From: Ectocarpus siliculosus | Lineage: Eukaryota > Sar > Phaeophyceae > Ectocarpales > Ectocarpaceae | Length of the DNA stretch: 15,380 bases | Assembly (NCBI GenBank): GCA_000310025.1 | Contig: FN649733.1 | Location: 2,382,139-2,397,518, forward strand | Reading direction: 5' to 3' | Shown here: positions 1 through 9,429 of the stretch, piece after piece | Numbering within the stretch: position 1 is the stretch's first letter | Layout of the letters: the number at the start of each line of letters is the position of its first letter | Program-made: the position numbers and the translations under genes | The notes under the pieces: model-generated | What the model was told of the DNA's origin: nothing | Databases searched by the model: none | The model's input: only the letters and a program-made list of their open reading frames with translations

Positions 1-220
1 GGGGGGGAGGGGGGGGGGGAGGTGAAAGACACATAACCACGTGCTAGAGACAGGCATAGGATGGAAAACCAAGGCCTGCTCTTGCTGTCATGTTCTATTG
101 AAGCAAGCAGTCAACAAAAAGACGTAAGCGCAGACAATGGTTCAGCAGCAACGACACGACAAAAAACACGAGAGCAGTTACACGTGTGCGCTTAACAATC
201 GCCACGCACACTACGCCTAC
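1..220 (-). other. Partial intron of the poly(A)-polymerase-like gene
   Basis: On the minus strand this follows the donor GAG|GTAGGC at the end of the exon at 1264-221. All frames soon hit stops or read low-complexity nonsense, so the next exon, expected to carry the catalytic residues, must lie left of the window. The outer 20 bases are a near-pure poly-G run (poly-C on the sense strand of this gene). Confidence 0.6.
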
Positions 221-1264
221 CTCGGCCGGGGTGAGCGAGACGTAGTCCTCGAATCTCAAGATCTCGTGATGCAGGTCGGATAGTCCGCCCCCTTCACCAC
301 CTCCCTCCGCACCCCCGTCCCCCGCCGCGCCTTCTGGACCCTTCACGGAACTCCCGTGCGAGCTACCAGCGCCACAGATGTCCATGTCACTACCATCAGG
401 GCCACGGGAATGGAGAGCGCCGCCATCCGAGGCCCCGCGCAACAGCCCGGCCTCGCCCTCTTCGCTGCCAACGAGACCCACGCGCCCGGCGTCCCTGCCA
501 CCACGGCCGCGCGGTCCTGCGGCTCCACCGGGAAAGCGATCGACCAAGCCAACCATCCAGGGGGCTACCCAGCGTGTTCCCGCGTCCCTGGCTCGAGCGT
601 CGCTCGTTACACCGGTGCTTCCACTACCGCCAGGACGCGCAGTCGCTGTCGCTGCCGAAGAGAAAGGTCCCGCTCTACCGGGCCGGGGCATCGACCGCCT
701 GGGCGCGGGGGCGTTGAACACCTCCGGCCAGCGGCCGCCGCCGTTCGCCGCGCCGCGCCAGCATCCCCTCGCGCCTCCCGGGACCCGAGAGTCCCCCGCC
801 TCTCCCCTTCCCCCGCCTCCCGCCGACAACGAACTCCTCCCGAACGCACCGCCTTGCATACCACCACCGCCGTCGCTTCGCTCGTAGTAGCCGGCCCCCG
901 CCGGGCACGAGCCGTACTGCCGTTCGCCGTCTCCCGGCAGACCCGCCTCTTCGCGAGCTCGCTTCCTGCGCCACTGCCCCAGCTTCACCTCCACGTCGTG
1001 ATGGACGGCCTCGCGCCGCTCCGTCCGGCGCGCGCCGCTGGCGTTGCCGGGGCTTGCCGGGCTGGCTCGGGGGGGAGCGGGGACGACACTACCAGAGCCG
1101 TGTTCGAAGGAGGGAGGGGCAGAAAGGGTTATCGCGCCACCGGCTCCCTCCTCTTGCGCGGTGGCAGCAGCAGCAGCCGTCCGTTCGCGCTGCATCTTTT
1201 TCTGCATGGCCAGCTTCGCCTTGCGCAACAGCCGGGATTTCTCCGCCGCCTCGGCGCGGACGCG
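221..1264 (-). CDS. TRF4/TENT4-like non-canonical poly(A) polymerase, N-terminal exon (partial gene)
   Basis: This exon of 348 codons is open on the minus strand between a good acceptor (pyrimidine-rich tract, then CGCAG at 1269-1265) and the donor GTAGGC at 220-215. It starts with a charged amphipathic helix (RVRAEAAEKSRLLRKAKLA, then MQKKMQRER). A long Gly/Arg/Ala/Ser-rich, probably disordered segment follows. The exon contains WVAPWMVGLVDRF and ends with SDLHHEILRFEDYVSLTPAE. That end matches the pattern L-H-x-E-I-x-x-F-x-x-Y-[MVI]-S-x-x-x-E that opens the nucleotidyltransferase core of TRF4/PAPD5/PAPD7 enzymes, which add short oligo(A) tails to nuclear RNAs for exosome decay (TRAMP complex). 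The GS and DxD catalytic motifs should be in the next exon, outside the window, so activity cannot be judged. The linker is longer than in yeast or human enzymes. The family call rests on about 20 residues; the exon itself is well supported by codon-like composition and splice sites. Confidence 0.62.
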
Positions 1265-1803
1265 CTGCGCGAGATCGACAAGCGTGTCAAAAAGGTCGAA
1301 CTTTTTTTGTTACGGCGCGGGATCCTTCCCGTACCCGGATAACGATGGCGTGTGTGGGAGCGAGATTGTACGACATGTGTTTAAGATACTGCGGAAATCA
1401 CCGGGTACGGCTGTTCTCAGCTAGAGTCCCCCCCCCCCTCCCCCCGGGCGCCACCCATACGAGCATAAGTCGCGTAACGGAGAGGTAACCGGTTGACACA
1501 CGATGACTTCCTGCCCGGGCACGCCCCCCGTCAACACTATCACAGACGAAGAACTCGTAAGCGTTTCTATATTTAGCCGCCATTGATCTTTAGCGGGCCT
1601 ATGATCTAGGGACCACTACGCTGCTTGCTGGTACGTCGCGTGCTTTTCAATCTCTTCCTCCACCCCCGCGGCTTTTGCATGGACACCCTGGTTCACAGAT
1701 TTACGCTTCATTCCCGTTGCTGCCGAGACGCGTACCCACACGCTTCCACCTCGACCCCAACCAGCCGCGAGATTGAAACAAAAACAGCTTCACCATCACC
1801 TAC
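1265..1803 (-). other. Intron of the poly(A)-polymerase-like gene, with a possible internal exon
   Basis: This intron of 539 bases joins the proposed first exon to the large exon in phase 0. It holds an interrupted C-tract at 1428-1446 (poly-G on the sense strand). It also holds a possible cassette exon on the minus strand at 1719-1620, read as GMKRKSVNQGVHAKAAG then VEEEIEKHATYQQ, which looks more like protein than its surroundings. To use it, the first exon would have to use the alternative donor at 1799 (CAGGTAG|GTGATG) with the acceptor CTCGGCAG. The result either stops at a TAG after about 88 residues or leaves in phase 2, which does not fit the next exon. A separate small gene is therefore also possible. 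Confidence 0.35.
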
Positions 1804-1965
1804 CTGCTTGATCGACTGCTTGTTGGTCTTGGCCGGCTTCTTCTTGTTCGGCTGCTTCTTCTTCTTCTTCTGACTAAAGCTCACAACGGCGGCCTGTCCA
1901 CCCCCACCGTCCCCGGGCGCGGCTTTTTCCGGCTTACCCGGTGCCTTTTTCGTGCCAGCCATCAT
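1804..1965 (-). CDS. Probable first coding exon (Lys-rich N-terminus) of the poly(A)-polymerase-like gene
   Basis: This exon starts at a double ATG (1965 and 1962) and reads MAGTKKAPGKPEKAAPG, then a Gly run, then a strongly basic block (QKKKKKQPNKKKPAKTNKQ) that could act as a nuclear localisation signal. It ends at SIKQ before the donor CAG|GTAGGT, in phase 0. Joining it in phase 0 to the exon beginning at 1264 keeps the frame open across the junction. The donor GTGATG four bases further on is an alternative. Lys-rich nuclear localisation would fit a TRF4-type enzyme. The link between the two exons is inferred only from phase, spacing and strand; this could be the start of a separate small basic protein. 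Confidence 0.45.
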
Positions 1966-3613
1966 CCTCTCTATGCCTCTTTCTATGTAAGAATTCCTCA
2001 GGAATCACCAGGGATGAAACACCTGCTGGCGAACGCATGTGGCCAGTGGTGTCGCGGTGATATGGGCTGCAGTAGCCTTCCCTTCGCAAGGGTTTTTCTA
2101 CTAATTAAACATGTTGGATAAAGAATGCAATCGGGGACTGCTGTTGCGTGGGTGGTAGGCGAGGTTGTGGAAACTACATGTAAGCTTGAGTTCGCTCTGG
2201 CGCCCGCCGCTTATGTATCAAGGACGGCACGACCGACCTGGCGAACAACACATCCCGCTCTGTGGCGTGGTCTTGGTGTTCGCTAAGGGGGAACCGACCG
2301 CCCTCTGCACTAAAATACCATGCGGTGCAAGAACGAAGAACACCTCTCAGCGTTCGTTGCCAGGATCCTGGTCACAGGGCGTTTCCTCCGCAACCTCCCA
2401 CGAGAGGAGTGTGCGGGTGAAAATAACGTTGCACTGATCTCGAAAGATAAAAAGACGGGGAAAAACGGAGCAAGACTGAGGCGCAACTTTCCTGCAACGC
2501 TTCATCTTCCGGGAGAATCAATCTTTGATCCGATGTCTGTCGCAGATCTCTCGCAGTAAATGACATTTTGGCATCATGTAGATCGGCAACGGACGGATCG
2601 AAACTTGTTGCCCTTGGGTACGCAAAACTATTGCCCCTCCTGCGCAACCCTGCGCACCGTTACTTAGTTCTTTCACACTTGTTTTGAATCTGACATGTGA
2701 ATATCCACGCTCCTGCTGTTTTAGGCATTTCCTCGGCTGGTTGTGCAAAACGCTCCAAATCCCGCTCACTGCTGATGGGATCTGCTGGCTATGCCGCGCA
2801 CGAATGTGTACAAGCATGTCACGAACTCAGCAAGCATACCTGAAAAGAGTCAGTGGTAGACACCGCCCATGACGGTAAGGATCGATGACTCCGAGTACTA
2901 AATCGAGAGAAGCGCTAAATGTCCAGAATAAAGCCGAAGTGACATCAACGCCGAGCGTGACAGGGCGACCGGGCGGCTCTGTGTCTGGCCGGCAATGCAC
3001 AGCAAGCACACTCTGTGACCAAATGCTGCTGGCTGGTGCTGGTGCAGCGTAGGGGCTCCGCGACATGCAAATACGTACCACGTGCCACCGGCGTTATTTC
3101 TACAGATCATCGGGCCTCTGGGGTCTTGCTTGCTGGTGATGGTGAGCCATATGAAAAGAGATAGGCGCAAGAGCTGTTAGCAATCCTTCTTTCCAGGTGT
3201 TGTTGGTCGCCCGCGAGTACCACTGCCGCCTTCTCACGGTCTCAATGTACTGTTAGGGAGCGCGCAGCAGGAGCGCTCGTTATCTCGACAACGTAACAAG
3301 ACGACGCGCGCGGTTAACGGTTAACCCTCACCAAGCCGGGATAATTTTTTCGTAATTTGTGTTTGTTCCCCCGATCGAGAAGGGGAGGCGGAGGAGGAGA
3401 GAGAAGGTGCCCGGTGCGCACGTCCGCTGTAAGCCTGCTTCTCGCCCGAGCTGGCAGAGGAACGAGAATCTGCTGGGCATACCTTTTGAGCGGTGCCAGT
3501 TGGAGAGAGCGAAGAACAAGAGGGTTCTGGCGTTCCACACAAGACCGAACTCAACGAAAAAAAGAGAGAGGACGCGCAGCGCGGCGGGAGGCGCCAGGCG
3601 AGACAGCCATCAC
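1966..3613. other. Intergenic region between divergent gene starts
   Basis: No gene is supported here. Open frames are short (90 codons or fewer), carry no recognisable motif and are not bounded by convincing splice sites. It lies between the start of a minus-strand gene (1965) and a plus-strand signal-peptide exon (3614), so it should hold both promoters. The only clear local structure is the palindrome GGTTAACGGTTAACC at 3312-3326, about 290 bases upstream of the plus-strand ATG. A purine-rich GAGGAGG stretch lies near 3380-3405. Confidence 0.5.
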
Positions 3614-3683
3614 ATGACCACCATGCGGGTGCTTAGACGAAGGACAGCTGCGCTGGCGGTTGGGGTAACGCTCGTCACGACAG
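3614..3683 (+). CDS. Orphan first exon coding a signal peptide
   Basis: From the ATG at 3614 the frame reads MTTMRVLRRRTAALAVGVTL, then VTT. This is a classic signal-peptide layout: a basic n-region RVLRRR, a short hydrophobic core and small residues near the end. A good donor, ACAG|GTGCGT, follows at 3684, leaving phase 1; if unspliced, the frame stops at 3711. I found no matching downstream exon with confidence up to 6491. The exon may belong to a small secreted-protein gene, may be an alternative 5' exon of the large gene at 6492 (an acceptor at 6489 would keep frame, but is weak), or may be chance. A second ATG lies at 3623. Confidence 0.35.
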
Positions 3684-4682
3684 GTGCGTCCGACTCTCTC
3701 TGCCTCTTGTGATGCAGCTAATGTCATTTTCTGAAAGAGAGGTTTTCAGACGTGTTTGTGGGTGTTCCAACTCTTTGCTGATTTAGTTTTCTCAATAATT
3801 ACTTGCGAATATTTTTCCTTTATACTGGCGAATGCCTTTTACGGCGAGGCCCTCTCTGTTGTGGGTGAGACAGATGATTAGCACGCTTTCTTGGCTAGTG
3901 CACAGCGTAGCAGCAGCGCATAGGAGAAGATCAATGCGAAGTTTGCCTTATCTCTTTCCTCCCACGATATTGCGCGGCCCTTTCTTTTCGTGTGGCTGTC
4001 AACGGGTCTTACGATTTCGGAGCCGCACTCACGATGAAAAGCTGCCTCCCTCTTTTGATGATCATCGTTGGTTGAAAGCAGTCGTGGTGCTCCGAAACAA
4101 CAAAACTTTCGGAGAGTGATGCCCTGCTGTTGCTTGCGACATGGTACCATGACTTACTTGCCTTTGGTGTGCTGTACACACTCGGGTAGGAGTAATTGCG
4201 TAGGCATGACGTGAAACCCGCTTGGCAGCTTCGTGAACTATGTAGTACCAATTAAACGGTTTTTGACATATTTTGCCTAAATTGATGCTATAACGAACAA
4301 GTTGTCCTCGGTTCTCTTTTCCCCACACTCGGGCGATTGGTTGCGTCGACTTTCTGCCGGTCCGTGAGATACAACACGAGTTGAACGGACACCTACACTT
4401 GTGAAAATGACAGCGTAGGAGATAGGATGCTGTCTGGTGCTGCTGAATGCTGTTCGTGTGGCATGGTTGCACGCTATGGATGCGCACCGGGAACCGTGAG
4501 AGAGAACATCGATGTGTGGGCCGGGAAGATCAAGATGGTATTTGCCTTCAGCACCAACCTTAATTCAAAAGATTTAACTCTCCGTTGGGGTTGACCTCAA
4601 GTTGCTGTTGCATTACAATACCACATCCCGTTCGACTGTGGGTATATCTCGAATGGGTAGTCTTTCTGTGTGTGTTTTTATT

Positions 4683-4716
4683 ATTCCTTAATACTTACGT
4701 AAGTCACTTAAGGAAT
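4683..4716. repeat. Short inverted repeat
   Basis: The arms ATTCCTTAA (4683-4691) and TTAAGGAAT (4708-4716) are perfect reverse complements. The space between them holds a second 10-base palindrome, CTTACGTAAG (4694-4703), centred one base away. The location in AT-rich non-coding DNA suggests a protein-binding palindrome or chance; no function is implied. Confidence 0.5.
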
Positions 4717-6339
4717 TGAGGTGCGCATGTGTTTAAGTACCTGCATACAGAAAAGGCTGAGTAACTGCTGTGCAGGGCGAGCGATCAGCATTTCGAACAG
4801 CGCTGCTTTCAGAGAGATTGAATGATGGGTGTATCGATAAGATGGAATTTTCCGCCAAAACTGCTTAGTCTAGCCTCCCATCATTTAATTAGTATACCAT
4901 TGCTGGGGATCAATGGTGAGAATAAATATTTTCGTGAGAGACACACGGTTTAACCAGGTGCTGTGAGTTTGAAGCTATTTCATTTTGTTCTGGGCTCTCA
5001 TAAAGATGACTGCTGTGTTTTCTTCGTGAGGATAAAGGCATCAAAAATACCGGCAATATCTCCTTCACCCGGAGGTGTTCATTCAATCATATGTAGTACA
5101 GGAACCAGTGGTACGTTGTGGCGCCCGCGCTTGCAGAACCTCGAAGTCACGAGAATTCAGGCTTTTACTAAAAGGAAAAAGTAAGAACTTGGCCGTAAGA
5201 GAAGATCAGGTGCTCAGGCAACAAACATACTTCTAACACCAACCAGGTACTTGTAGCATTAAGAGAAATAAGTAGCCTCGGCGAATACGAGAGGTTCCTA
5301 AGCGCCGGCGGTGACGCTCTGCTTTGACCTCATTTTATCGCCGTTTCGGACTTCTAAATAGACGGAGAGATGGGAACCCACCCCCAAGACCGATTCTCAA
5401 GGCTCGCTTGCCCCACAAGCAAGATTGTGCCGACACCAAGAATGGTGGTCATCTCGTCCAGGGCTTTTCCGTAAAATTTCCGGGCTATTCCGCGCGCCCT
5501 TGGTTGTGGTTTTTAAGGTCTAGGGGGGATCATCTCTCCGCCTCTTGCGGTAACTGATCGACGGCCTTCGGCTCTGTTATTGGGAGGTCCGATCCGATGT
5601 GACCCAGGAAAAGTTGAAAATTGGCCAACGGGAAGTAACGCAGGTGTCAATTACATTTCCCCGTGGTTTAAAAAGTAGGCTCGTTGTTGGTTTCGTTGTC
5701 TTCACATCAAAACCGTTCCGGTCTCCGCTCAGGACGTTCAAATATCCGTATAGTATAGTACTGGTCCACTGACGGGGACGCCTTCCTTCCGTGGTCACGT
5801 TTGAACTTTCAACAAACAAAGTTCACTGCTGGGTGGGCGCCAAATCGGTTTCGCCGAGCTGTGGTCGTGATCCTTGAGTTATCGTTACCATAAACGTCAC
5901 TTGGAAGGCGTACGGTACAAACCAAAATTGTTTTCCACGCCCGAGACCGGTTGATTCTGGAATCCCTGATCAACGCGCGGCTGTTGCATGCAATCGATGG
6001 CAGAATGCCAGCGTCTATTTTGAACTTGTCGCACATTCAACCCCGTGCACTCTGCTCAAGTTCCTGGTGCCAACGCCCCTATATTTGTATTTCTTGGCAA
6101 GTTCGTGAATAGACAGCAAGGCAAAGCTGGACACTCGAGAGTGTCACACAAGAGTCCCCGGCACCTCTCGACCAAGGGTTTCAAATGCCCAGAATTTCGT
6201 ATGAATCCACGTCTACGTGTAGAACGATTTGCCGTTTCGTGCAGCTTTCGCGGCAAGGCCAGCCGGCCGGCCGTTTCAATCAGGCGATGTGTCCTTAGAA
6301 GCTTAGAAGAGCAGGCTGCCGGTGTAATTCGCCCAACCC

Positions 6340-6346
6340 TATAATA
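6340..6346 (+). promoter_or_regulatory. Possible TATA element of the large gene
   Basis: TATAATA lies about 145 bases upstream of the chosen ATG at 6492, in otherwise non-coding sequence. Spacing suits a core promoter with a roughly 100-base leader, but such a short AT motif is weak evidence. Confidence 0.2.
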
Positions 6347-6491
6347 CACATGCTGTTTACAACCACCACATTTTTTCTTACTTTGTTTTGTTGTAGCACC
6401 CAACCCAGCGCCTTGTCTACGTTCACCGCAATTTTTTTTTTATGTTTGGCTGTTTTCCAGCCAGCAGCCGTGTAAGCGCTGATTTAAAGTG

Positions 6492-8633
6492 ATGAAGGAG
6501 GAAAAACGAAAGAAAGCCGGCCTGGCCGGTCGCGGTCGTCATGTATCCAGCGTTCTTTCCACGCTTTTGCACGTGTACTTATTTGCCCTCCTCTTCGTGT
6601 TTTGGTGCTCCGCAGCAGCGGCGGCAGCGGCGGGAAGAACGGCCCCGGCCTCAATTAGGCACAGAAAACGCGAACGGCGCCCCGTCGAGAGGTTCCACCA
6701 GGGGGCGGGGGCGGAGGGGGCGGCGGCCGGTGCCGGCGAGGGTACGGCGGCGGTGGCGGCGGCCTCTTGGTTCCGCGGGGACGTGCAGGAACCGGCGGCC
6801 GATTCGACGCACGCCGCGAGCAGAAGCGCCGCTGGGGGGGCACCGTCTGTCGGAGGTGTTAGCGGGGATGGGGTTGCTGCTCGGGGTTTGCTCGAGGGAA
6901 TGGAGGAGGAGCCGGACCTGGCCGCGATCTTCCTCCGGATGATCGGGATGCAGCCGGACCTGTCCCAACACTCGGATGTGGCTGTTGCCTCGCCTGCTGC
7001 TGCCGAGGGCGAAGAGACTACCGGCACGGGACTTGCGGCACACAAGAGGTCGTGGCGGTTCGAGGACGGGAAGAGCGACCAAGAGTTTGCGGAGAAGCTT
7101 ATCGCGGGGCTTGACGGGCCCCAGCGGGAAGACCTCGCCTCGAAGCTCATCGCCGAGCTCGGGCAGGCGGGAGAGGAGGACCTCGCGGACACGCTGCTCG
7201 TGGGGCTGGAGGAAGCCAAGGATCGCGAAGAGTTCGCGACGGCCCTGGCGGGGGCGTTCGACACGGCCGGGCGGGGCGGAGGCGGGGGAGAGCTGGCCGA
7301 GAAGCTGCTGTCTGGCCTGGAGAGGGACGGGGAGGGGCAGGTGCAGGCGGCCACGCTGCTGGCGGGGCTCGACGCGACCGACAGGCTCGAGCTCGCGGGC
7401 GCGCTGGTCGACGGGCTCCGCCGCGCCGGACAGGACGACCGCGCCCACGAGCTGTCGGCGGGCATGGATTCGGCGAGGGACGAGGAGGAGCTGGCGGTGG
7501 TGGTAGCCGCGGCGTTCGGCAGCGTGAGGAAGCAGGTCGCGGTGGCCGGGCGAGGAGGAGGAGCAGAGCTGCTGGATAACCTCCTCAACGCCTTCCTGAG
7601 GAAGATCGAGCGGCCGGCGCCTGTCCCGGGGCGTGTCGCCGACGAGGGCGAAGGACAAGAAGCGTTGCTGTTGCTGCATGCGGCCGGCGACCGGCAGGGG
7701 TCTCCTCGGGAGCGGCCGGCCCCGGACGGGAGGTTCCAGCGGTTGGAACCCACGTACGGCAGCACCAGCGACAGCGACGGCGTCACGGAGTACGTCTATG
7801 CCAACGGGGTGGTGGACGACGTCCGAGATGTCGTGGTCAACGGGGTCGCACACGGCGTGCTCGAGAAACGCACTTTTCCTCACGGCGACGGCGCCAGCAA
7901 GCAAGATGCCGCCGCCGCCTCCGAGAAGGAGGTCGAAGGAGAAGAAGAAGATTCCTTTATTTTTGACGACGATGATGCTCACTCTTTGACCTCGAGATCC
8001 GATGACAATGATGGTAGCTCTTTCGGCACGAGGTCATCGTCCTACTCGTCGGGACCGTTGTCGTCGTCGACCGTGCTGCCGGCCAATAGCAAGCGGTTCA
8101 GGGGTCCGTTATCGTCGTCCGGGCACGCCGACACAAGCGGCCTGTACCGCGGCGGCGGCAGCGGCAGCGGCAGCGGCAGCGGCAGCGGCGGGGCTTTCTC
8201 CACCCCCACCACGCTCCTCGAGGTGGAGGAGGAGGGCATCGAAGAGCCCGCCACGGAGAGACCGGGGGGGGGTTCTCCGCTGCTGCCGCCACCCCCCGCG
8301 CGTGATACTGAGGAGCGCCGCCGGAGCGCTCACGGTGCGGTCGACTCGTCGCCGTCGCCGTCTCGATCGTTCGGCGGGATGCTCGGAGATCTGTTCCGCG
8401 GAACTTTCGCCGGGCTGTTGCAATCCTGGGAGGAAGGATCCGGAGAACGCTCCTCCCCCGCCTTCGAGGAGGAGGAAGGTGAAGACGCACGGTTGTTTGG
8501 CGCGGCGGAATGGAGTGGGCGCAGCGCGCAGGCGCGCCGCCGCCGTCTGTACACTTCTAGTAGTGCGGAGACTACTGCTAGCAGCTCGGATGGTGACAAC
8601 GACAACACCGGTGGAAACTACCAAGTCGAAATT
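6492..8633 (+). CDS. Large secreted/anchored repeat protein, exon 1 (signal/anchor, helical repeats, disordered linker)
   Basis: Exon 1 is a 714-codon open frame from the ATG at 6492 (an in-frame TGA at 6480 limits it) to the donor ATT|GTGAGT at 8634, phase 0. Residues 2-17 are basic, and residues 18-47 are hydrophobic ending in a seven-Ala run: a signal peptide or type II anchor. Residues about 50-190 are Ala/Gly-rich, with a helix near 127-150. Residues about 196-373 hold roughly nine copies of a 16-17-residue repeat of the form [E]-[LF]-A-x-x-L-[LI]-x-G-L-x5-7-[DE], for example LAEKLLSGLERDGEGQ and LADTLLVGLEEAKDREE. An acidic block (EEED..FDDDD) lies near 480-495. Ser-rich and Gly-Ser segments follow, then a hydrophobic patch FGGMLGDLFRGTFAGLLQSW, then an Asp/Asn-rich end leading into GNYQVEI. 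No enzyme motif is visible. The repeats are probably amphipathic helices that pack together or bind lipid or protein. Family unknown; coding status is strong because of length, GC-rich wobble and internal repeats. Confidence 0.8.
7077..7605 (+). repeat. Coding tandem repeat: 16-17-residue helical units
   Basis: Units begin with a (E/D)LA-type motif and carry L-[IL]-x-G-L in the middle, for example EFAEKLIAGLDGPQRED, LASKLIAELGQAGEED, LADTLLVGLEEAKDREE, LAEKLLSGLERDGEGQ and LAGALVDGLRRAGQDDR. Two units are stretched by Gly insertions (GRGGGGGE and GRGGGAE). Repeat similarity is clear in protein but weak in DNA, so the array is old and kept by selection on protein structure. I cannot assign it to a known solenoid family. 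Confidence 0.7.
8148..8194 (+). repeat. Coding GGCAGC microsatellite (Gly-Ser linker)
   Basis: GGCAGC is repeated about six to seven times behind a GGC run, giving (Gly-Ser)n in the frame of exon 1. It is a flexible linker and probably length-variable between individuals; all three plus-strand frames stay open across it. Confidence 0.8.
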
Positions 8634-9303
8634 GTGAGTGCTTTTTTTTGTATTGTTGCTGTTGGGTCGTTCTGACCCCGATCGCTTCTAATGAAAAAAG
8701 CAGGGAATAGCATTTAGTTACGTGGTCGAAAGCGAAGGACCTCTTTGTCCCGTTTGATGAACGACGGCGGCAACGTGACGAACAGTCGTCTCAATAGATG
8801 GTTACTTTGTAAGTGCTGTTCTCCTTTCTTGCCTCTTTCCGTAGGAAATTCGCCATGCTTCGGGTTGTGGCGCCAGGTTGGCTCGGGTCCTAGGTGTTGG
8901 CTTTGGCCGCCGCGGGACTTGTGCGCCGAGCTGCAATTTGTTGTCGCGTTCCGAAGATGAAGTTATTTGGCTACACCCGCCGATGCTGTGGTTTGCCTCA
9001 ACCCAACCTTTTGTGCTGTAGTTGATGGAGTTGGCTAGCATCTCCCACTGTCTCCTTAGGAGTAATGCGAATGTAACAGCGACAGATGGACCCGGGCGTA
9101 TCGCGCGCCTCGGGTCTGTGAGCGCTGTGAGTGGTGGGCTTCGGTCGTGCTCGGAGGAGGAGAGAGAAGTAAGGTAGTAAGGTGTTGATGCTGGCGTTGT
9201 TTTGGGTAGGTGATGTTGGCGGTGCTTGTGTCGCGATCGATGGATAACCGGTGTGGTGCGGACGTTTCGATGGCATCGATCGCACCCGGCTTGCCCATGA
9301 CAG
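8634..9303 (+). other. Intron 1 of the large gene
   Basis: This 670-base phase-0 intron runs from GTGAGT to the acceptor CCATGACAG. It contains a second acceptor-like site at about 8844 (pyrimidine-rich, then CCGTAG) followed by an open phase-0 stretch of about 60 codons with no good donor before its stop; I treat that as intron. A perfect 10-base inverted repeat, GCGATCGATG (9233-9242) with CATCGATCGC (9274-9283), lies just before exon 2. Confidence 0.6.
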
Positions 9304-9429
9304 GTTGCCAGCACCGGAGACACGAGCACAAACTGGAACGGTGCGGCCTACAGGCTGGAAGTGGGGACGGTGGTACCCGGGCAGACGCTGCCATCTTCGA
9401 GCCTCCTCGCTTTTGGCACCATCAACGAG
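9304..9429 (+). CDS. Large gene, exon 2 (start of extracellular beta module)
   Basis: This exon has 42 codons between the acceptor ATGACAG (9297-9303) and the donor GAG|GTGGGG at 9430, phase 0 at both ends. It reads VASTGDTSTNWNGAAYRLEV and onward to LLAFGTINE. The DTSTNWNGAAYRL segment resembles the D-x-x-x-x-W-N-G-A-x-Y-x-[LI] strand motif common in secreted stramenopile beta-sandwich proteins; that parallel is from memory and not tested. It continues the NYQVEI strand at the end of exon 1. The donor is weak (GTGGGG), so the end could shift slightly. Confidence 0.65.

Larger units (their letters stand above)
3684..6491. other. Long stretch without a supportable gene
   Basis: This is 2.8 kb, with 3700-5200 visibly AT-rich and full of stops in all frames. 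The longest frames (for example 4487-4062 on the minus strand, 5324-5557 on the plus strand and 6403-6056 on the minus strand) have no recognisable motif and uneven codon use. It could be intron of the orphan exon at 3614, intergenic DNA, or both. The 5290-5560 segment is more GC-rich than its left flank. A small inverted repeat lies at 4683-4716. The last 450 bases should hold the promoter and 5' UTR of the large gene. Confidence 0.5.

Noticed and set aside
4062-4487. 141-codon minus-strand open frame
   Set aside because: No motif, mixed codon use, AT-rich surroundings and no matching splice or promoter context.
5515-5550. tRNA/tmRNA-like 3' arm (GGGGGATCATCTCTCCGCC)
   Set aside because: No cloverleaf can be formed with the upstream sequence; no D arm or anticodon stem.
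5324-5557. 77-codon plus-strand open frame in a more GC-rich patch
   Set aside because: No recognisable domain or splice partners; the GC rise alone is not enough to call a gene or transposon remnant.
6539-7982. Two large minus-strand open frames (7786-6539 and 7982-6651) opposite exon 1
   Set aside because: They are Pro/Ser/Arg-rich shadows of a GC-rich plus-strand exon whose own frame has helical repeats, a signal peptide and a fitting donor.
8845-9015. Extra exon in intron 1 after CTCTTTCCGTAG
   Set aside because: Open in phase 0 but without a convincing donor before its stop, and the peptide lacks the beta pattern of its neighbours; exon 2 continues exon 1 well without it.
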